DNA of 64,000 nt from Xenorhabdus stockiae (GTDB taxonomy: Bacteria > Pseudomonadota > Gammaproteobacteria > Enterobacterales > Enterobacteriaceae). A program made the translations under genes and the position numbers. Below the pieces are notes generated by a model. It was not told the DNA's origin, searched no databases, and saw only the letters and a list, made by a program, of their open reading frames with translations. Position 1 is the stretch's first letter. Each line of letters opens with the position of its first letter. Of the stretch, positions 8,788 through 18,670 are shown in pieces. The stretch lies in contig NZ_NJAJ01000025.1 of NCBI RefSeq assembly GCF_002632825.1, forward strand, positions 1-64,000, given 5' to 3'.

Positions 8788-9711
8788 CTACTGCTTGAGC
8801 TTAGGATCGAGCGCATCACGCAGCCCGTCTCCCATCAGGTTAAATGCCAGTACTGTCAACAGGATCGCCAGCCCCGGAAAAGTAACTACCCACCAGGCAC
8901 TCTGAGCGAATTGCAATACATCTGACAACATGGTTCCCCATTCTGGTGTAGGAGGCTGTGCCCCCATCCCCAGAAAACCCAAAGCCGCCATATCGAGAAT
9001 GGCATTCGAAAATCCCAATGATGCCTGCACAATCAGAGGAGCAAGGCAGTTAGGCAAAATATTGATGAACATCTGACGTACTGCACCTGCTCCGGCAATC
9101 TGAGACGCAGTCACATAATCACGGTTGACTTCCACGAGCACTGCGGCTCTTGTCAGACGGATATAGTGGGGCAAAGCGACAAATGTCAGGGCCAGAGATG
9201 CGTTCACAATAGACGGGCCGAAGATAGCCACCAGCACCAGTGCCAACAGCAGGCTGGGCAAGGCCAGCATAATATCGACTATCCGCATAATGGCTGCGTC
9301 AACCGCACCGCCAAAATAACCGGATAGTAGACCCAGAATAATCCCCATCACCAGCGACATCACAACAACCAGACAACCCACCAACAGTGAAAGACGTGCG
9401 CCATACATCAGGCGGGAAAGGATATCTCGCCCGACATCGTCAGTACCGAGAATAAATTGCCAGCTTCCTCCATCCTGCCACACCGGAGGCAACAGTAGAG
9501 AATCGCGGAACTGTTCAGCAGGGCCATGTGGCGCCAGTAAGCCTGCAAACAACGCGATCAATAACATCAGAATGATATAGGCAAGGCCAATGACTGCCCC
9601 TTTATTACGTTTAAAGTAATGCCAGAATTCCTGTATCGGCGTCATCATTTTTGGCGCACCTGATACTGTTTGCTCAGCACTTGATGCTGATTGTTCAGTA
9701 AGTTGAGTCAT
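8788..9711 (-). CDS. dppC: Dipeptide ABC transporter permease DppC
   Basis: Inner-membrane permease subunit that pairs with DppB to form the dipeptide channel. The N-terminal block PIQEFWHYFKRNKGAVIGL is shared with E. coli DppC. The binding-protein-dependent transport domain includes GTDDVGRDILSRLMYGARLS and the EAA-type loop ASQIAGAGAVRQMFINILPN that docks on the ATPases. About six membrane segments. The start was placed at ATG 9711 (product begins MTQLTE, 307 residues) because AAGGAG lies seven bases upstream and E. coli DppC begins in the same way. The longer in-frame form, starting upstream inside dppB, is not supported. Confidence 0.95.
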   Translation of the reverse strand: MTQLTEQSASSAEQTVSGAPKMMTPIQEFWHYFKRNKGAVIGLAYIILMLLIALFAGLLAPHGPAEQFRDSLLLPPVWQDGGSWQFILGTDDVGRDILSRLMYGARLSLLVGCLVVVMSLVMGIILGLLSGYFGGAVDAAIMRIVDIMLALPSLLLALVLVAIFGPSIVNASLALTFVALPHYIRLTRAAVLVEVNRDYVTASQIAGAGAVRQMFINILPNCLAPLIVQASLGFSNAILDMAALGFLGMGAQPPTPEWGTMLSDVLQFAQSAWWVVTFPGLAILLTVLAFNLMGDGLRDALDPKLKQ

Positions 9712-9721
9712 AATGCGCTCC

Positions 9722-10741
9722 TTATTTCTTATGCCGGATACGTGGGTTGACGATGCCATACAGCAGGTCAACCGCAAAGTTGACCAAAATGATCATAGTT
9801 GCCACCAGCAAAACTCCACCCTGTACCACCGGATAATCACGGCGCTGAAGTGCATCAATCAACCAACGCCCCAGCCCCGGCCATGAAAAAATCGTTTCGG
9901 TCAGAATCGCGCCCGCCAACATAACCCCCACTTGCAGACCAATCACCGTGACCACCGGCAACAAGGCATTACGTAGCGCATGAATGATAATGACACGCAA
10001 ACGGCTCAGGCCTTTTGCCCGCGCAGTACGAATATAATCTTCGCCCAAAACTTCCAGCATGGATGAGCGGGTCATGCGCACAATGACCGCCAGTGGGATA
10101 GTTCCTAGCACAACGGCCGGAAGGATTATATGCATCACAGCATCGACGAAATCGCCGTCTTCTCCCCAAAACAAGGTGTCTATCAGCATAAAACCTGTCA
10201 GGGGATGACTGTCATCAAGAAACACACTATCGCTTATACGACCAGAAACAGGAGTCAGGTTCCAATGAACAGAAACCAGCATGATGAGCATAATGCCCCA
10301 CCAGAAAATGGGCATTGAATAACCGGTCAGTGCCAGACCAACAGCGGTATGATCAAAGACAGAGCCACGTTTGACCGCCGCCAGCACTCCAACTGGAATA
10401 CCGACTGAAATGGCGAATAACATGGCACAGATGCCTAATTCCAGAGTGGCCTGAAATCGGGGGACAAATTCATCCCATACGGGAATACGGCTCTTCAGGG
10501 AGGAACCCAAATCACCATGTAGTATGCCATTGATGTAATGAAGATATTGCTCCCAAAGAGGCTTATCCAGCCCCATTGCTGCCATCAGTTCAGCATGACG
10601 TTCAGCTGAAATACCACGCTCTCCCGCCATAATCAGTACCGGATCACCGGGGATCATATGCACAAAAGCGAAAGTCAGCAGAGTAATACCAATAAACGTC
10701 GGGATCACTAACCCCAGACGCCGGAGGATAAATTGCAGCAT
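9722..10741 (-). CDS. dppB: Dipeptide ABC transporter permease DppB
   Basis: Permease of 339 residues, the same length as E. coli DppB. It begins MLQFILRRLGLVIPTFIGIT, a first membrane helix typical of OppB/DppB permeases, and includes MIPGDPV, a large periplasmic-side loop, and the EAA loop RTARAKGLSRLRVIIIHALRNA that contacts DppD/F. It is separated from dppA by 140 bases holding a stem-loop, and lies 10 bases before dppC. The spacing implies lower expression of the membrane components than of the binding protein. Confidence 0.95.
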   Translation of the reverse strand: MLQFILRRLGLVIPTFIGITLLTFAFVHMIPGDPVLIMAGERGISAERHAELMAAMGLDKPLWEQYLHYINGILHGDLGSSLKSRIPVWDEFVPRFQATLELGICAMLFAISVGIPVGVLAAVKRGSVFDHTAVGLALTGYSMPIFWWGIMLIMLVSVHWNLTPVSGRISDSVFLDDSHPLTGFMLIDTLFWGEDGDFVDAVMHIILPAVVLGTIPLAVIVRMTRSSMLEVLGEDYIRTARAKGLSRLRVIIIHALRNALLPVVTVIGLQVGVMLAGAILTETIFSWPGLGRWLIDALQRRDYPVVQGGVLLVATMIILVNFAVDLLYGIVNPRIRHKK

Positions 10742-10828
10742 ATCCTGAATTCTCTTTTTAATTATTAATTACAGCTCTCAGGCTGTTTATGTATTACACA
10801 GACCTGCTTGCCTACCAGAGAAGAGTAA

Positions 10829-10856
10829 CCATCCCCCGAAGAAATCCGGGGAATGG
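10829..10856 (-). terminator. Stem-loop between dppA and dppB (attenuator/3'-stabiliser)
   Basis: An imperfect hairpin with arms CCATCCCC and GGGGAATGG (one bulged A) lies about 26 bases past the dppA stop on the minus strand. There is no U-run. Such hairpins commonly protect the 3' end of a processed binding-protein mRNA and reduce read-through into the permease genes; that role here is inferred from position. Confidence 0.55.
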
Positions 10857-10881
10857 CAGTCATAACAAATGAAAAACAGAA

Positions 10882-12492
10882 TTATTCGAGGTCTACGTTG
10901 TAAAAGAGGTGCTTGCCCAGCGGATCAACCACATAGCCTTTCACTTCCTTACGAATAGGTTCATAAACCGTAGAGTGGGCAACAATCAACGCCGGAACCT
11001 GTTCATGCATCACTACTTGCGCTTGCTTATAAAGCTCAGTGCGTTTGGCAACATCTGCTGTTTTACGGGCAGGCAGAATGATGTCTTCAAATTGTTTATC
11101 ACACCATTTTGAATAGTTAGAACCCTGATCTTTAGCTGCGCAACTAAACAACGTACCAAAGAAATTATCAGGATCTCCATTATCCCCTGTCCAGCCCATC
11201 ATAACGTTTTGAGGTTCACCATCTTTCGCCCGTTTCAGATATTCACCCCATTCATAACTGACTATTTTGGCTTTTACTCCAATTTTGGCCCAGTCAGCCT
11301 GAATTATTTCCGCCATACGGCGCGCATTCGGGTTATAAGGGCGTTGTACCGGCATTGCCCAAAGATCGGTTTCGAAACCATTCGCGAAACCAGCTTCTTT
11401 CAGCAGCTCTTTAGCCTTAGCCGGATCATAAGCATAATCTTTGATATCATCGTTATAACCCCACATTGTAGGAGGGATCAGGTTTTTCGCTTTCTGGCCC
11501 GCACCCTGATATACCGCCTCAATAATGGCATCTTTGTTCACTGCCATCGTCAGTGCCTGACGCACTTTGAGGTTATCCATTGGCTTTTTAGTGACATTGT
11601 AAGAAAGATAACCGACATTCATCCCAGCCTGCTCTTTCAGGACAATATCTTTGTTCTGCTTCATACTCGCAATATCAGCAGGGTTCGGGTATGGCATGAC
11701 CTGACATTCATTTTTCTGTAGCTTTGCATAACGAACAGAAGCATCAGGGGTAATAGAGAAGACTAAACGGTCAATTTTCGCTGGTCCTTCCCAATAATCC
11801 TTAAACGCCTTATAAAGAATACGGGAATCTTTCTGGTACTGTACTAACTGGAATGGCCCTGTACCAATTGGGTTCAGGTCGACTTTTTCCGGCGTACCCG
11901 CTTTCATCATGACATCAGCATATTCTTTGGAAAGAATTGAGGCGAAATCCATTGCCAGATTAGCGAGAAAAGGAGCTTCAGGACGGGACAACACAAAACG
12001 GACAGTATAGTCATCCACCTTCTCTATTTTATTGATAATATTCTCCATATCCATGCCGCTAAAGTATTCATAGCCGCCACCGGATACTTGATGATATGGA
12101 TGATTTTTATCCTTCTGCCTCATAAAGGTAAAGATAATATCGTCGGCGTTGAAATCACGTGTGGGCTTGAAATCTTTACTGCTATGCCACTTCACACCCT
12201 TACGCAAATGGAATGTGTAGGTTTGACCATCATCACTAACGTCCCATCGTTCAGACAAACTGGGAATAATCTCTGTTGTACCTAATTTGAAATCTACCAG
12301 ACGGTTATAAATTGGTCTGGCACTGGCATCAAAAGTGGTACCAGAGGTGAAAAACTGCGGGTTAAAACCTTCAGGTGAACCTTCTGAGCAATAGACCAGT
12401 GTTTTTGCCTGCACACCAGCAGCTACAGCCAAAGAAACAAGACCAATACCCAATTTCAGTAAACCGGGCTTTTTCTTTTTGGAGAGAATCAT
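10882..12492 (-). CDS. dppA: Periplasmic dipeptide-binding protein DppA
   Basis: Substrate-binding protein of the dipeptide importer; in E. coli it also serves peptide chemotaxis and haem uptake. A Sec signal peptide (lysine-rich start, hydrophobic [19 protein letters not shown]) is cut after residue 29, giving mature [22 protein letters not shown]_bac_5 blocks follow: NPIGTGPF, the segment [19 protein letters not shown], and [13 protein letters not shown]. Length 536, close to E. coli (535). It is the first gene of dppABCDF. ATG 12492 has GGAG eight bases upstream. The leader just before this is CA-rich, a likely GcvB small-RNA target (separate entry). Confidence 0.97.
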   Translation of the reverse strand: MILSKKKKPGLLKLGIGLVSLAVAAGVQAKTLVYCSEGSPEGFNPQFFTSGTTFDASARPIYNRLVDFKLGTTEIIPSLSERWDVSDDGQTYTFHLRKGVKWHSSKDFKPTRDFNADDIIFTFMRQKDKNHPYHQVSGGGYEYFSGMDMENIINKIEKVDDYTVRFVLSRPEAPFLANLAMDFASILSKEYADVMMKAGTPEKVDLNPIGTGPFQLVQYQKDSRILYKAFKDYWEGPAKIDRLVFSITPDASVRYAKLQKNECQVMPYPNPADIASMKQNKDIVLKEQAGMNVGYLSYNVTKKPMDNLKVRQALTMAVNKDAIIEAVYQGAGQKAKNLIPPTMWGYNDDIKDYAYDPAKAKELLKEAGFANGFETDLWAMPVQRPYNPNARRMAEIIQADWAKIGVKAKIVSYEWGEYLKRAKDGEPQNVMMGWTGDNGDPDNFFGTLFSCAAKDQGSNYSKWCDKQFEDIILPARKTADVAKRTELYKQAQVVMHEQVPALIVAHSTVYEPIRKEVKGYVVDPLGKHLFYNVDLE

Positions 12493-12500
12493 TACATAAG

Positions 12501-12522
12501 CTCCGTTTGTGGTGTTTATTGT
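12501..12522 (-). promoter_or_regulatory. CA-rich dppA leader overlapping the ribosome binding site (GcvB-type target)
   Basis: The mRNA reads AATAAACACCACAAACGGAG directly up to and including the Shine-Dalgarno sequence. In E. coli and Salmonella the GU-rich R1 region of GcvB pairs with CA-rich leader sequences of dppA, oppA and other peptide/amino-acid transporters. The composition and position fit; GcvB itself is not in this window. Confidence 0.5.
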
Positions 12523-13043
12523 GCCTTAGCCAAGCCCAGAATTTCCTGCCTAAATATCACTGTCCCGGCCTGTGTTATTGTTTTCGATTATCAATTAAAC
12601 AATTGTTATGCCTGACGTCAATATAACCTCAGCAAAATATGAAACAATAGAAAAACACAAACGCAAAAGAATATTAACAAAAATAGTTATAAACTATGAC
12701 GCGAGACACACAAGCGGAGAAAAACACTAAAAATATCACTTATATAAAGCATTACATCCTATGGTTTATAATTTTAAATTTGTGACCGGATACTTAAATA
12801 ATGAGCAAAAAGAGTTATCGGGAAAGTAAGCGAGGTAAGAGGCTAAAACGAATAAAAAAAAGAAAAACCTTAAATTCACCCTATTCAGGACAAATTAATG
12901 GCGTTATCCATTAAATTGAAAAATTAAGATGAGATAACCTTTTAAAGCTTCGAAAATGAAAGCAACATTAGTGGCTTAATGAACGAGATAAAGGGTGGTT
13001 GATAAATCAGAATATGATGAATTGGTTTTCGCCAGCTATATAC
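12523..13043. other. Gene-free, AT-rich gap between dppA and tRNA-Pro
   Basis: About 520 bases without a convincing reading frame. It should contain the minus-strand dppA promoter. I see AT-rich blocks such as TTATAAACCATAG on that strand but no promoter I can fix with confidence, and no repeat or operator that stands out. Confidence 0.5.
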
Positions 13044-13072
13044 AAAAAAACCCCGCTCAAAGAGCGGGGTTT
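13044..13072 (-). terminator. Terminator of the tRNA-Pro gene
   Basis: On the minus strand, AAACCCCGCTC-TTTG-AGCGGGG is followed by TTTTTTT, starting about eight bases after the tRNA 3' CCA. A strong rho-independent terminator. Confidence 0.92.
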
Positions 13073-13080
13073 CAGAATGC

Positions 13081-13157
13081 TGGTCGGCGAGAGAGGATTC
13101 GAACCTCCGACCCACTGGTCCCAAACCAGTTGCGCTACCAAGCTGCGCTACTCGCCG
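13081..13157 (-). tRNA. proM: tRNA-Pro, anticodon UGG
   Basis: The 77-nt minus-strand sequence starts CGGCGAGTAGCGCAGCTTGG and ends with an encoded CCA. The anticodon stem-loop ACTGG-TTTGGGA-CCAGT gives anticodon TGG, and GGTTCGAATCC is the T arm. It appears identical, as I recall it, to E. coli proM. Acceptor arms CGGCGAG and CTCGCCG pair fully. A terminator follows immediately. Confidence 0.98.
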
Positions 13158-13283
13158 AAAACGAAGCGCATCTTACTGCCAGCGTCGCAGATCGTCAATA
13201 ACTTTTTAAAGATAAGTAGTTATTTGACGAGAATACAACCAAATTCTACCCTATAACACATCCGCAGTGTTCAATATCTCAGC

Positions 13284-13314
13284 AGAAAAAAGCCTCGCTC
13301 AGTGCGAGGCTTTG
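13284..13314 (-). terminator. Terminator of glyQS
   Basis: The minus strand reads AAAGCCTCGCAC-TGA-GCGAGGC followed by TTTTTT, about 40 bases past the glyS stop codon. Confidence 0.9.
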
Positions 13315-13352
13315 AGGGAAGCAATCCGATAATATTCATCGGCTATTACTTA

Positions 13353-15422
13353 TTACTGTAACAGTGAAATATCCGCAACCCGCAGGAACAGCTCACGCAG
13401 TTCACTCAGCAATGTCAGACGATTTACCCGCACTTGCAGATCTTCATCCATGACCATCACATTATCGAAGAACGCATCCACAACTTCACGCAGGGAAGCC
13501 AATTCGACCAATGCATCCTGATAATTGCCTTCAGCAAACAGAGGAGCCAGTTTTTCTTTCAGGACGACAAGATGAGTCGCCAGCTGGATCTCTTCCGCTG
13601 CTTTCAGTACTGAAGCCTGAACTGCATCACTCAGTTTCTCTTCTGATTTCGCCAGAATGTTGGAAACACGCTTATTAGCCGCTGCCAGAGAAACAGCCTC
13701 ATCCAGCGTACGGAAATGCGTTACCGCTTTCATACGGGCATCAAAATCGGCTGGTTGTGTCGGACGACGAGCCAGAACTGCCTGAATGGTATCAACGCTG
13801 TAACCCAGCTCCTGATACCAAGTGCGGAAGCGGCCGAGCATAAACTCAACAACATCATCCACAACTTTTGCATTGGTCAGTTTATCGCCATACAGACGTA
13901 CAGCTTCTTCTGCCAGAGTCTGAAGATCGAGAGGTAATTTTTTCTCAACAATAATACGCAGTACACCCAGTGCGGCACGACGCAAAGCAAATGGGTCTTT
14001 ATCCCCTTTAGGATGCTGGCCGATACCAAAAATGCCTGCCAGCGTATCCATTTTATCGGCAATCGCGACTGCGCAAGAAACACCGGTTGATGGCAGTTCA
14101 TCACCAGAGAAACGTGGCTGATACTGTTCGTTCAGCGCCAGAGCCACATCTTCAGCTTCTCCGTCATGACGGGCATAATGCATACCCATCACACCCTGCG
14201 TATCAGTGAATTCAAAGACCATGTTGGTCATTAAGTCACACTTGGACAGCAAACCTGCGCGGGTTGCATGAGTAACATCCGCCCCGATCTTGTCAGCAAT
14301 CCAGCCAGCCAGAGCCTGAATGCGGTCTGTTTTATCACGCAGTGTACCCAGCTGTTTCTGGAACAAAACAGTCTCCAGACGCGGCAGGTTATCTTCCAGA
14401 CGCTGTTTACGGTCAGTCTTAAAGAAGAATTCGGCATCTGCCAGACGTGGACGGACTACTTTTTCATTACCTGAGATAATCTGCTGTGGATCAGAAGATT
14501 CAATATTGGTGACAAAAATAAAGTTCGCCATCAATTTGCCGGATTTATCGTAAACCGGAAAATATTTCTGATCGCCTTTCATGGTATATACCAGTGCTTC
14601 CGCCGGTACTTCGAGGAATTTTTCTTCGAATTTTGCCGTCAGAACTACAGGCCATTCTACCAGAGAAGTCACTTCTTCCAGCAGGCTGTCGGTCAAATCC
14701 GCCACACCACCAAGCTGGGCCGCTGCCTGCTCTGCATCGCGCTTAATCAGGGTTTTACGCGTTTCATAATCTGCAATAACCCGACCACGCTCCTGCAAAA
14801 TTGCCGGATACTGTTCTGCGTTATCAATGGTGAACTGCGCTTCACCCATAAAACGATGACCACGGATAATACGATCAGAGTTGATACCCAGAATTTCGCC
14901 TTCAATGACCTCACTACCCAGCAGCATAGTGACGGTATGAACAGGACGGACGAACTGAGTTTCTTTATCACCCCAACGCATCAGTTTAGGGATAGGCAGT
15001 TTAGCCAATGAACTGCTTACCATACCTGCCAGCAACTCTTTGGCTTCACAACCTTTAACCTGTGCCCGATACAGCAGCCATTCGCCTTTATCGGTTACCA
15101 GACGCTCTGCCTGATCAACAGTGATCCCACAACCTCGCGCCCAGCCTTCTGCCGCTTTGGTTGGTTTCCCTTCCGCATCGAACGCCTGAGAAATGGCAGG
15201 ACCACGTTTTTCTACTTCACGATCAGCCTGTGCCGCCGCCAGATTGGCCACCTTCAGCGCCAGACGACGCGGAGCAGCAAACCAGCGAACTTCACCATGA
15301 CCCAGATTGGCGTTGTTCAATTCTGTTTCAAAATTGGCCGCAAAGGATTCAGCCAGTGAACGCAGCGCCTTTGGTGGCAACTCTTCTGTGCCGATTTCCA
15401 CAAGGAAAGTCTGTTGAGTCAT
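13353..15422 (-). CDS. glyS: Glycine--tRNA ligase beta subunit GlyS
   Basis: Beta subunit of the bacterial alpha2beta2 glycyl-tRNA synthetase, responsible for tRNA recognition. At 689 residues it has the same length as E. coli GlyS. It begins [20 protein letters not shown], characteristic of the family, continues through the large tRNA-binding body ([40 protein letters not shown]) and ends in a DALR-type anticodon-binding region rich in helices. It follows glyQ by nine bases and is translated with it. No unusual residue or break was seen. Confidence 0.98.
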   Translation of the reverse strand: MTQQTFLVEIGTEELPPKALRSLAESFAANFETELNNANLGHGEVRWFAAPRRLALKVANLAAAQADREVEKRGPAISQAFDAEGKPTKAAEGWARGCGITVDQAERLVTDKGEWLLYRAQVKGCEAKELLAGMVSSSLAKLPIPKLMRWGDKETQFVRPVHTVTMLLGSEVIEGEILGINSDRIIRGHRFMGEAQFTIDNAEQYPAILQERGRVIADYETRKTLIKRDAEQAAAQLGGVADLTDSLLEEVTSLVEWPVVLTAKFEEKFLEVPAEALVYTMKGDQKYFPVYDKSGKLMANFIFVTNIESSDPQQIISGNEKVVRPRLADAEFFFKTDRKQRLEDNLPRLETVLFQKQLGTLRDKTDRIQALAGWIADKIGADVTHATRAGLLSKCDLMTNMVFEFTDTQGVMGMHYARHDGEAEDVALALNEQYQPRFSGDELPSTGVSCAVAIADKMDTLAGIFGIGQHPKGDKDPFALRRAALGVLRIIVEKKLPLDLQTLAEEAVRLYGDKLTNAKVVDDVVEFMLGRFRTWYQELGYSVDTIQAVLARRPTQPADFDARMKAVTHFRTLDEAVSLAAANKRVSNILAKSEEKLSDAVQASVLKAAEEIQLATHLVVLKEKLAPLFAEGNYQDALVELASLREVVDAFFDNVMVMDEDLQVRVNRLTLLSELRELFLRVADISLLQ

Positions 15423-15431
15423 GATGGCCTC

Positions 15432-16355
15432 TTAATTTTCTGTTACACCGTTTTTGTTACACATCGGGAAGCCAAGCGCCTCACGGGAAGCATAGTAAGC
15501 TTCAGCAACTGCTTTGGTCAGAGTACGGATACGCAAGATATAACGCTGACGTTCAGTCACGGAAATCGCTTTACGGGCATCCAACAGGTTAAACGTATGA
15601 CCCGCTTTCAGAATGCGCTCATAAGCAGGCAGTGGCAGAGGTGTTTCCAGTGCCAGCAACTCCTGCGCTTCTTTTTCATACTGCTCAAAACAGGTGAACA
15701 GAAAATCCACATCTGCATGTTCAAAGTTGTAAGTAGACTGTTCAACTTCATTCTGATGATAAATATCACCATAAGTTGTTTTACCCAGCGGGCCATCACT
15801 CCACACCAGATCGTAAACACTGTCCACACCCTGAATATACATGGCAAGACGTTCCAGACCGTAAGTGATTTCACCGGTAACAGGCTTACACTCAAGACCA
15901 CCCACCTGCTGGAAGTAAGTGAACTGAGTCACTTCCATGCCGTTCAGCCAGACTTCCCAGCCCAGACCCCATGCGCCCAGAGTCGGGTTTTCCCAGTTAT
16001 CTTCAACAAAGCGGATATCGTGAACGGTAGGATCAAGCCCTAGCTCTTTCAGTGAACCAAGATAAAGTTCCTGAATATTCTCTGGAGAGGGTTTGATGAT
16101 AACCTGAAATTGGTAGTAATGCTGAAGACGGTTCGGGTTTTCACCGTAGCGCCCATCAGTCGGACGACGGGAGGGCTGCACATAAGCAGCAGCAATAGGT
16201 TCCGGCCCCAAAGCACGCAGGCAGGTAATAGGATGAGAGGTTCCTGCGCCGACTTCCATATCCAATGGTTGGACAATGGTGCAGCCTTGACGCGCCCAGT
16301 AATCCTGTAATGTCAGGATAATGCCCTGAAAGGTTTTGGTATCAAACTTTTGCAT
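15432..16355 (-). CDS. glyQ: Glycine--tRNA ligase alpha subunit GlyQ
   Basis: Catalytic alpha subunit of glycyl-tRNA synthetase, which activates glycine with ATP. The product starting at ATG 16355 ([20 protein letters not shown]) is 307 residues. Class II synthetase features include [20 protein letters not shown] near the N-terminus and [20 protein letters not shown] at motif 2. A further upstream in-frame ATG at 16385 would add ten residues absent from E. coli GlyQ and running into the ERIC repeat, so I rejected it. The ERIC element lies just upstream in the leader or promoter region. Confidence 0.97.
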   Translation of the reverse strand: MQKFDTKTFQGIILTLQDYWARQGCTIVQPLDMEVGAGTSHPITCLRALGPEPIAAAYVQPSRRPTDGRYGENPNRLQHYYQFQVIIKPSPENIQELYLGSLKELGLDPTVHDIRFVEDNWENPTLGAWGLGWEVWLNGMEVTQFTYFQQVGGLECKPVTGEITYGLERLAMYIQGVDSVYDLVWSDGPLGKTTYGDIYHQNEVEQSTYNFEHADVDFLFTCFEQYEKEAQELLALETPLPLPAYERILKAGHTFNLLDARKAISVTERQRYILRIRTLTKAVAEAYYASREALGFPMCNKNGVTEN

Positions 16356-16375
16356 GTTGAATCCGCACGCGATAC

Positions 16376-16505
16376 GTATACACAATGGATTCCAAGATGC
16401 GTCGTGGCGGCAAAGGAGTCACCCCCCGGGAGCATAGATAACTATGTGTGACCGGAGTGAGCGAACGCAGCCAACAAAGAGGCAACTTGAAAGACGAAGT
16501 GTATA
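16376..16505 (+). repeat. ERIC-type intergenic repeat, copy 1
   Basis: About 130 bases bounded by TATACACAATGGATT and GAAGTGTATA, with the core TGACCGGAGTGAGCGAACGC and CCAACAAAGAGGCAACTTG. It shares near-identical sequence with five other copies in this window. It lies between glyQ and tag, immediately upstream of glyQ, so it may be transcribed in the glyQ leader. Confidence 0.9.
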
Positions 16506-16677
16506 TGAATTTAAACGAAAGGAGTCAGTATACCCTTTGACTGTAAGATATACAGCACTGATCACCGCCCAATTTTGTCACAACATAAAAAAATCTTATC
16601 CGAATGACTTTACATGGATATTCATACAGCTAAAATTGGTGTAATTCTTCACCAACGCCTACGGAGATACGCACTTC

Positions 16678-17241
16678 ATGAATAAAGTCATAACCCGCTG
16701 TGGCTGGGTTACCTCAGATCCTGATTATCTGGCCTACCATGACAATGAGTGGGGGAAACCATTAAAGGATGGCCAAAAGCTTTTTGAATTGATTTGTCTT
16801 GAAGGACAACAGGCGGGTTTATCATGGTTTACGATTTTGAAAAAGCGGGAAGGTTACAGAAAATGTTTCCACCAGTTTGATCCGGCAAAAGTTGCTGAAA
16901 TGGGTGAAAATGACGTCGAGAAATTAATGCAGAACCCTGCCATCGTCCGCCACCGTGCAAAAATTAACGCCATTATTGATAATGCCCGCGCCTATCTGAA
17001 AATGGCCGAGCAGGGCGAAAATTTCAGTGAATTTATCTGGCAGTTTGTTGACGGTGTTCCGCAAATAAATCATTGGGAAACATTGGCAGAAGTACCAGCC
17101 AAAACTGACCTTTCTGATGCTCTTTCAAAGGCACTGAAAAAACGTGGCTTTAAATTTATCGGTAGCACCACCTGCTATGCTTTTATGCAAGCTGCGGGTT
17201 TGATGGATGATCACATCGCAAACTGTTTATGTCGGAAATAA
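16678..17241 (+). CDS. tag: DNA-3-methyladenine glycosylase I
   Basis: Constitutive base-excision repair glycosylase that removes 3-methyladenine from alkylated DNA. The HhH-superfamily Tag signature is complete: zinc ligands Cys8, His21, His179 and Cys183 (E. coli Cys4, His17, His175, Cys179), and the base-pocket Glu42 in ICLEGQQAGLSW. The 187-residue length matches E. coli Tag. ATG 16678 follows GGAGATACGCACTTC. It lies between glyQ (divergent, beyond an ERIC copy) and avtA. In E. coli tag also lies in the glyQ/dpp neighbourhood. Confidence 0.96.
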   Translation: MNKVITRCGWVTSDPDYLAYHDNEWGKPLKDGQKLFELICLEGQQAGLSWFTILKKREGYRKCFHQFDPAKVAEMGENDVEKLMQNPAIVRHRAKINAIIDNARAYLKMAEQGENFSEFIWQFVDGVPQINHWETLAEVPAKTDLSDALSKALKKRGFKFIGSTTCYAFMQAAGLMDDHIANCLCRK

Positions 17242-17253
17242 GCGTATATGCTC

Positions 17254-17286
17254 TCAACAAAGAGGTAACTTAAAAAACGAAGCATA
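17254..17286 (+). repeat. Short ERIC remnant
   Basis: TCAACAAAGAGGTAACTTAA followed by AAAACGAAGCATA corresponds to the last 33 bases of the ERIC repeat, with a few substitutions. It lies just after tag. It looks like the surviving end of a decayed copy. Confidence 0.5.
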
Positions 17287-17373
17287 AAAATAGGTGACAA
17301 TATAACAAGACGCGAGTTATGGTGTCTTCTTACCATACTCCTACAAAATACAAACAAAGACGCAACAGCCGTT

Positions 17374-18630
17374 ATGAAATTCTCTCAATTCGGAAACAAA
17401 TTCACACAAGAGTCAGGTATTACGCGCCTGATGAATGATCTCAACCAGGGCCTGAGAACACCCGGCGCGATTATGCTTGGTGGTGGCAACCCTGCCCATA
17501 TTCCTGAAATGGATGAGTATTTCCAGCAACTATTGGCGGATATGGCGTTAAACGGCCAATTAACTGAAACCCTGTGTAATTACGATGGTCCACAGGGAAA
17601 AAATACGTTAATTGCTGCACTGGCACAGGAATTACAGGAAAAGCTCGGTTGGGATGTTAATCCACAGAATATTGCTCTGACCAATGGTAGCCAAAGTGCT
17701 TTTTTCTACCTGTTTAATTTATTAGCAGGGCGTGATGAAAATGGCTCAATAAAACGGGTTCTGTTTCCGCTTGCACCTGAATATATTGGCTATTCTGATT
17801 CTGGTCTGGATGAAGGTTTATTTGTTGCTAATAAACCTAATATTGAATTATTGCCTAATGGGCAGTTTAAATATCATGTTGATTTTGACCACCTGAATAT
17901 TTCTGAAGATATCAACCTGATCTGTGTTTCCCGTCCAACTAATCCTACGGGTAATGTTGTCACTGACGAAGAATTACTGCGTTTGGATGCATTGGCTCAA
18001 AAACATCAAATCCCTCTGCTGATCGATAATGCCTATGGCGTGCCATTCCCGGGTATTATTTTTAGTGAAGCAACCCCTCTGTGGAACCCGAATATTATTT
18101 TATGTATGAGCCTGTCCAAGCTTGGGCTACCGGGTGCTCGCTGTGGAATCATCGTTGCCAATGAAAAGATTATTCAGGCAGTCAGTAATATGAATGGTGT
18201 GATTAGCCTGGCTCCGGGGGGTATTGGGCCTGCCATGACGCTGGAAATGATCCGTCGTAATGATCTGTTCCGTTTATCCCAAAATGTTATCCAACCATTT
18301 TATAAAAAACGGGTAGAACAAGTCATTGAGATCATTCGTCGCTATCTGCCAGAAGAATACTGTCTTATCCATAAACCAGAAGGGGCAATATTCCTCTGGC
18401 TCTGGTTCAAAAATCTGCCGATTACAACTGAAGTCCTTTATCAGCGCTTAAAAAAGCGGAAGGTATTAATGGTACCGGGTCATTATTTCTTCCCTGGTCT
18501 GGAACATAACTGGCCTCATGCGCATCAATGTATGCGCATGAACTATGTACCTGATCTGGCAAAAATAGAAGAAGGTATCCGTATTTTGTCCGAAGAAATT
18601 GAGATTGCCCATCAAGAATGGGAATGTTAA
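17374..18630 (+). CDS. avtA: Valine--pyruvate aminotransferase AvtA
   Basis: PLP-dependent transaminase C, which makes valine from 2-ketoisovalerate using alanine as amino donor. The fold-type I features are LTNGSQSAFF (PLP phosphate side), SRPTNPTGNVV near 186-196, the Asp of LIDNAYG, and the Schiff-base lysine Lys249 in CMSLSKLGLPGAR. The 418-residue length matches E. coli AvtA (417). It starts at ATG 17374 and is preceded by a remnant of an ERIC element. There is no plus-strand U-run terminator after it: the strong hairpin there is oriented for the other strand. Confidence 0.95.
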   Translation: MKFSQFGNKFTQESGITRLMNDLNQGLRTPGAIMLGGGNPAHIPEMDEYFQQLLADMALNGQLTETLCNYDGPQGKNTLIAALAQELQEKLGWDVNPQNIALTNGSQSAFFYLFNLLAGRDENGSIKRVLFPLAPEYIGYSDSGLDEGLFVANKPNIELLPNGQFKYHVDFDHLNISEDINLICVSRPTNPTGNVVTDEELLRLDALAQKHQIPLLIDNAYGVPFPGIIFSEATPLWNPNIILCMSLSKLGLPGARCGIIVANEKIIQAVSNMNGVISLAPGGIGPAMTLEMIRRNDLFRLSQNVIQPFYKKRVEQVIEIIRRYLPEEYCLIHKPEGAIFLWLWFKNLPITTEVLYQRLKKRKVLMVPGHYFFPGLEHNWPHAHQCMRMNYVPDLAKIEEGIRILSEEIEIAHQEWEC

Positions 18631-18637
18631 TCGAGCT

Positions 18638-18670
18638 ATAAAAAAAGCTCCCTCATTTAAAGTGAGGGAG
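18638..18670 (-). terminator. Orphan minus-strand terminator downstream of avtA
   Basis: On the minus strand, CTCCCTCA-CTTTAAA-TGAGGGAG is followed by CTTTTTTTATAG, a strong rho-independent terminator. On the plus strand the same hairpin is followed by TAAGATGA, which is no U-run. No minus-strand protein gene ends here, so it may terminate an unannotated small RNA. Confidence 0.7.

Noticed and set aside
11209-11721. 170-codon frame opposite dppA
   Set aside because: Antisense to the conserved DppA coding region, no start signal.
12995-13256. Short frames over the tRNA-Pro region
   Set aside because: They run through the tRNA and its terminator; the tRNA accounts for the sequence.
15414-16043. 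Long reading frame opposite glyQ (209 codons)
   Set aside because: Antisense to glyQ; composition and lack of motifs point to a shadow frame.
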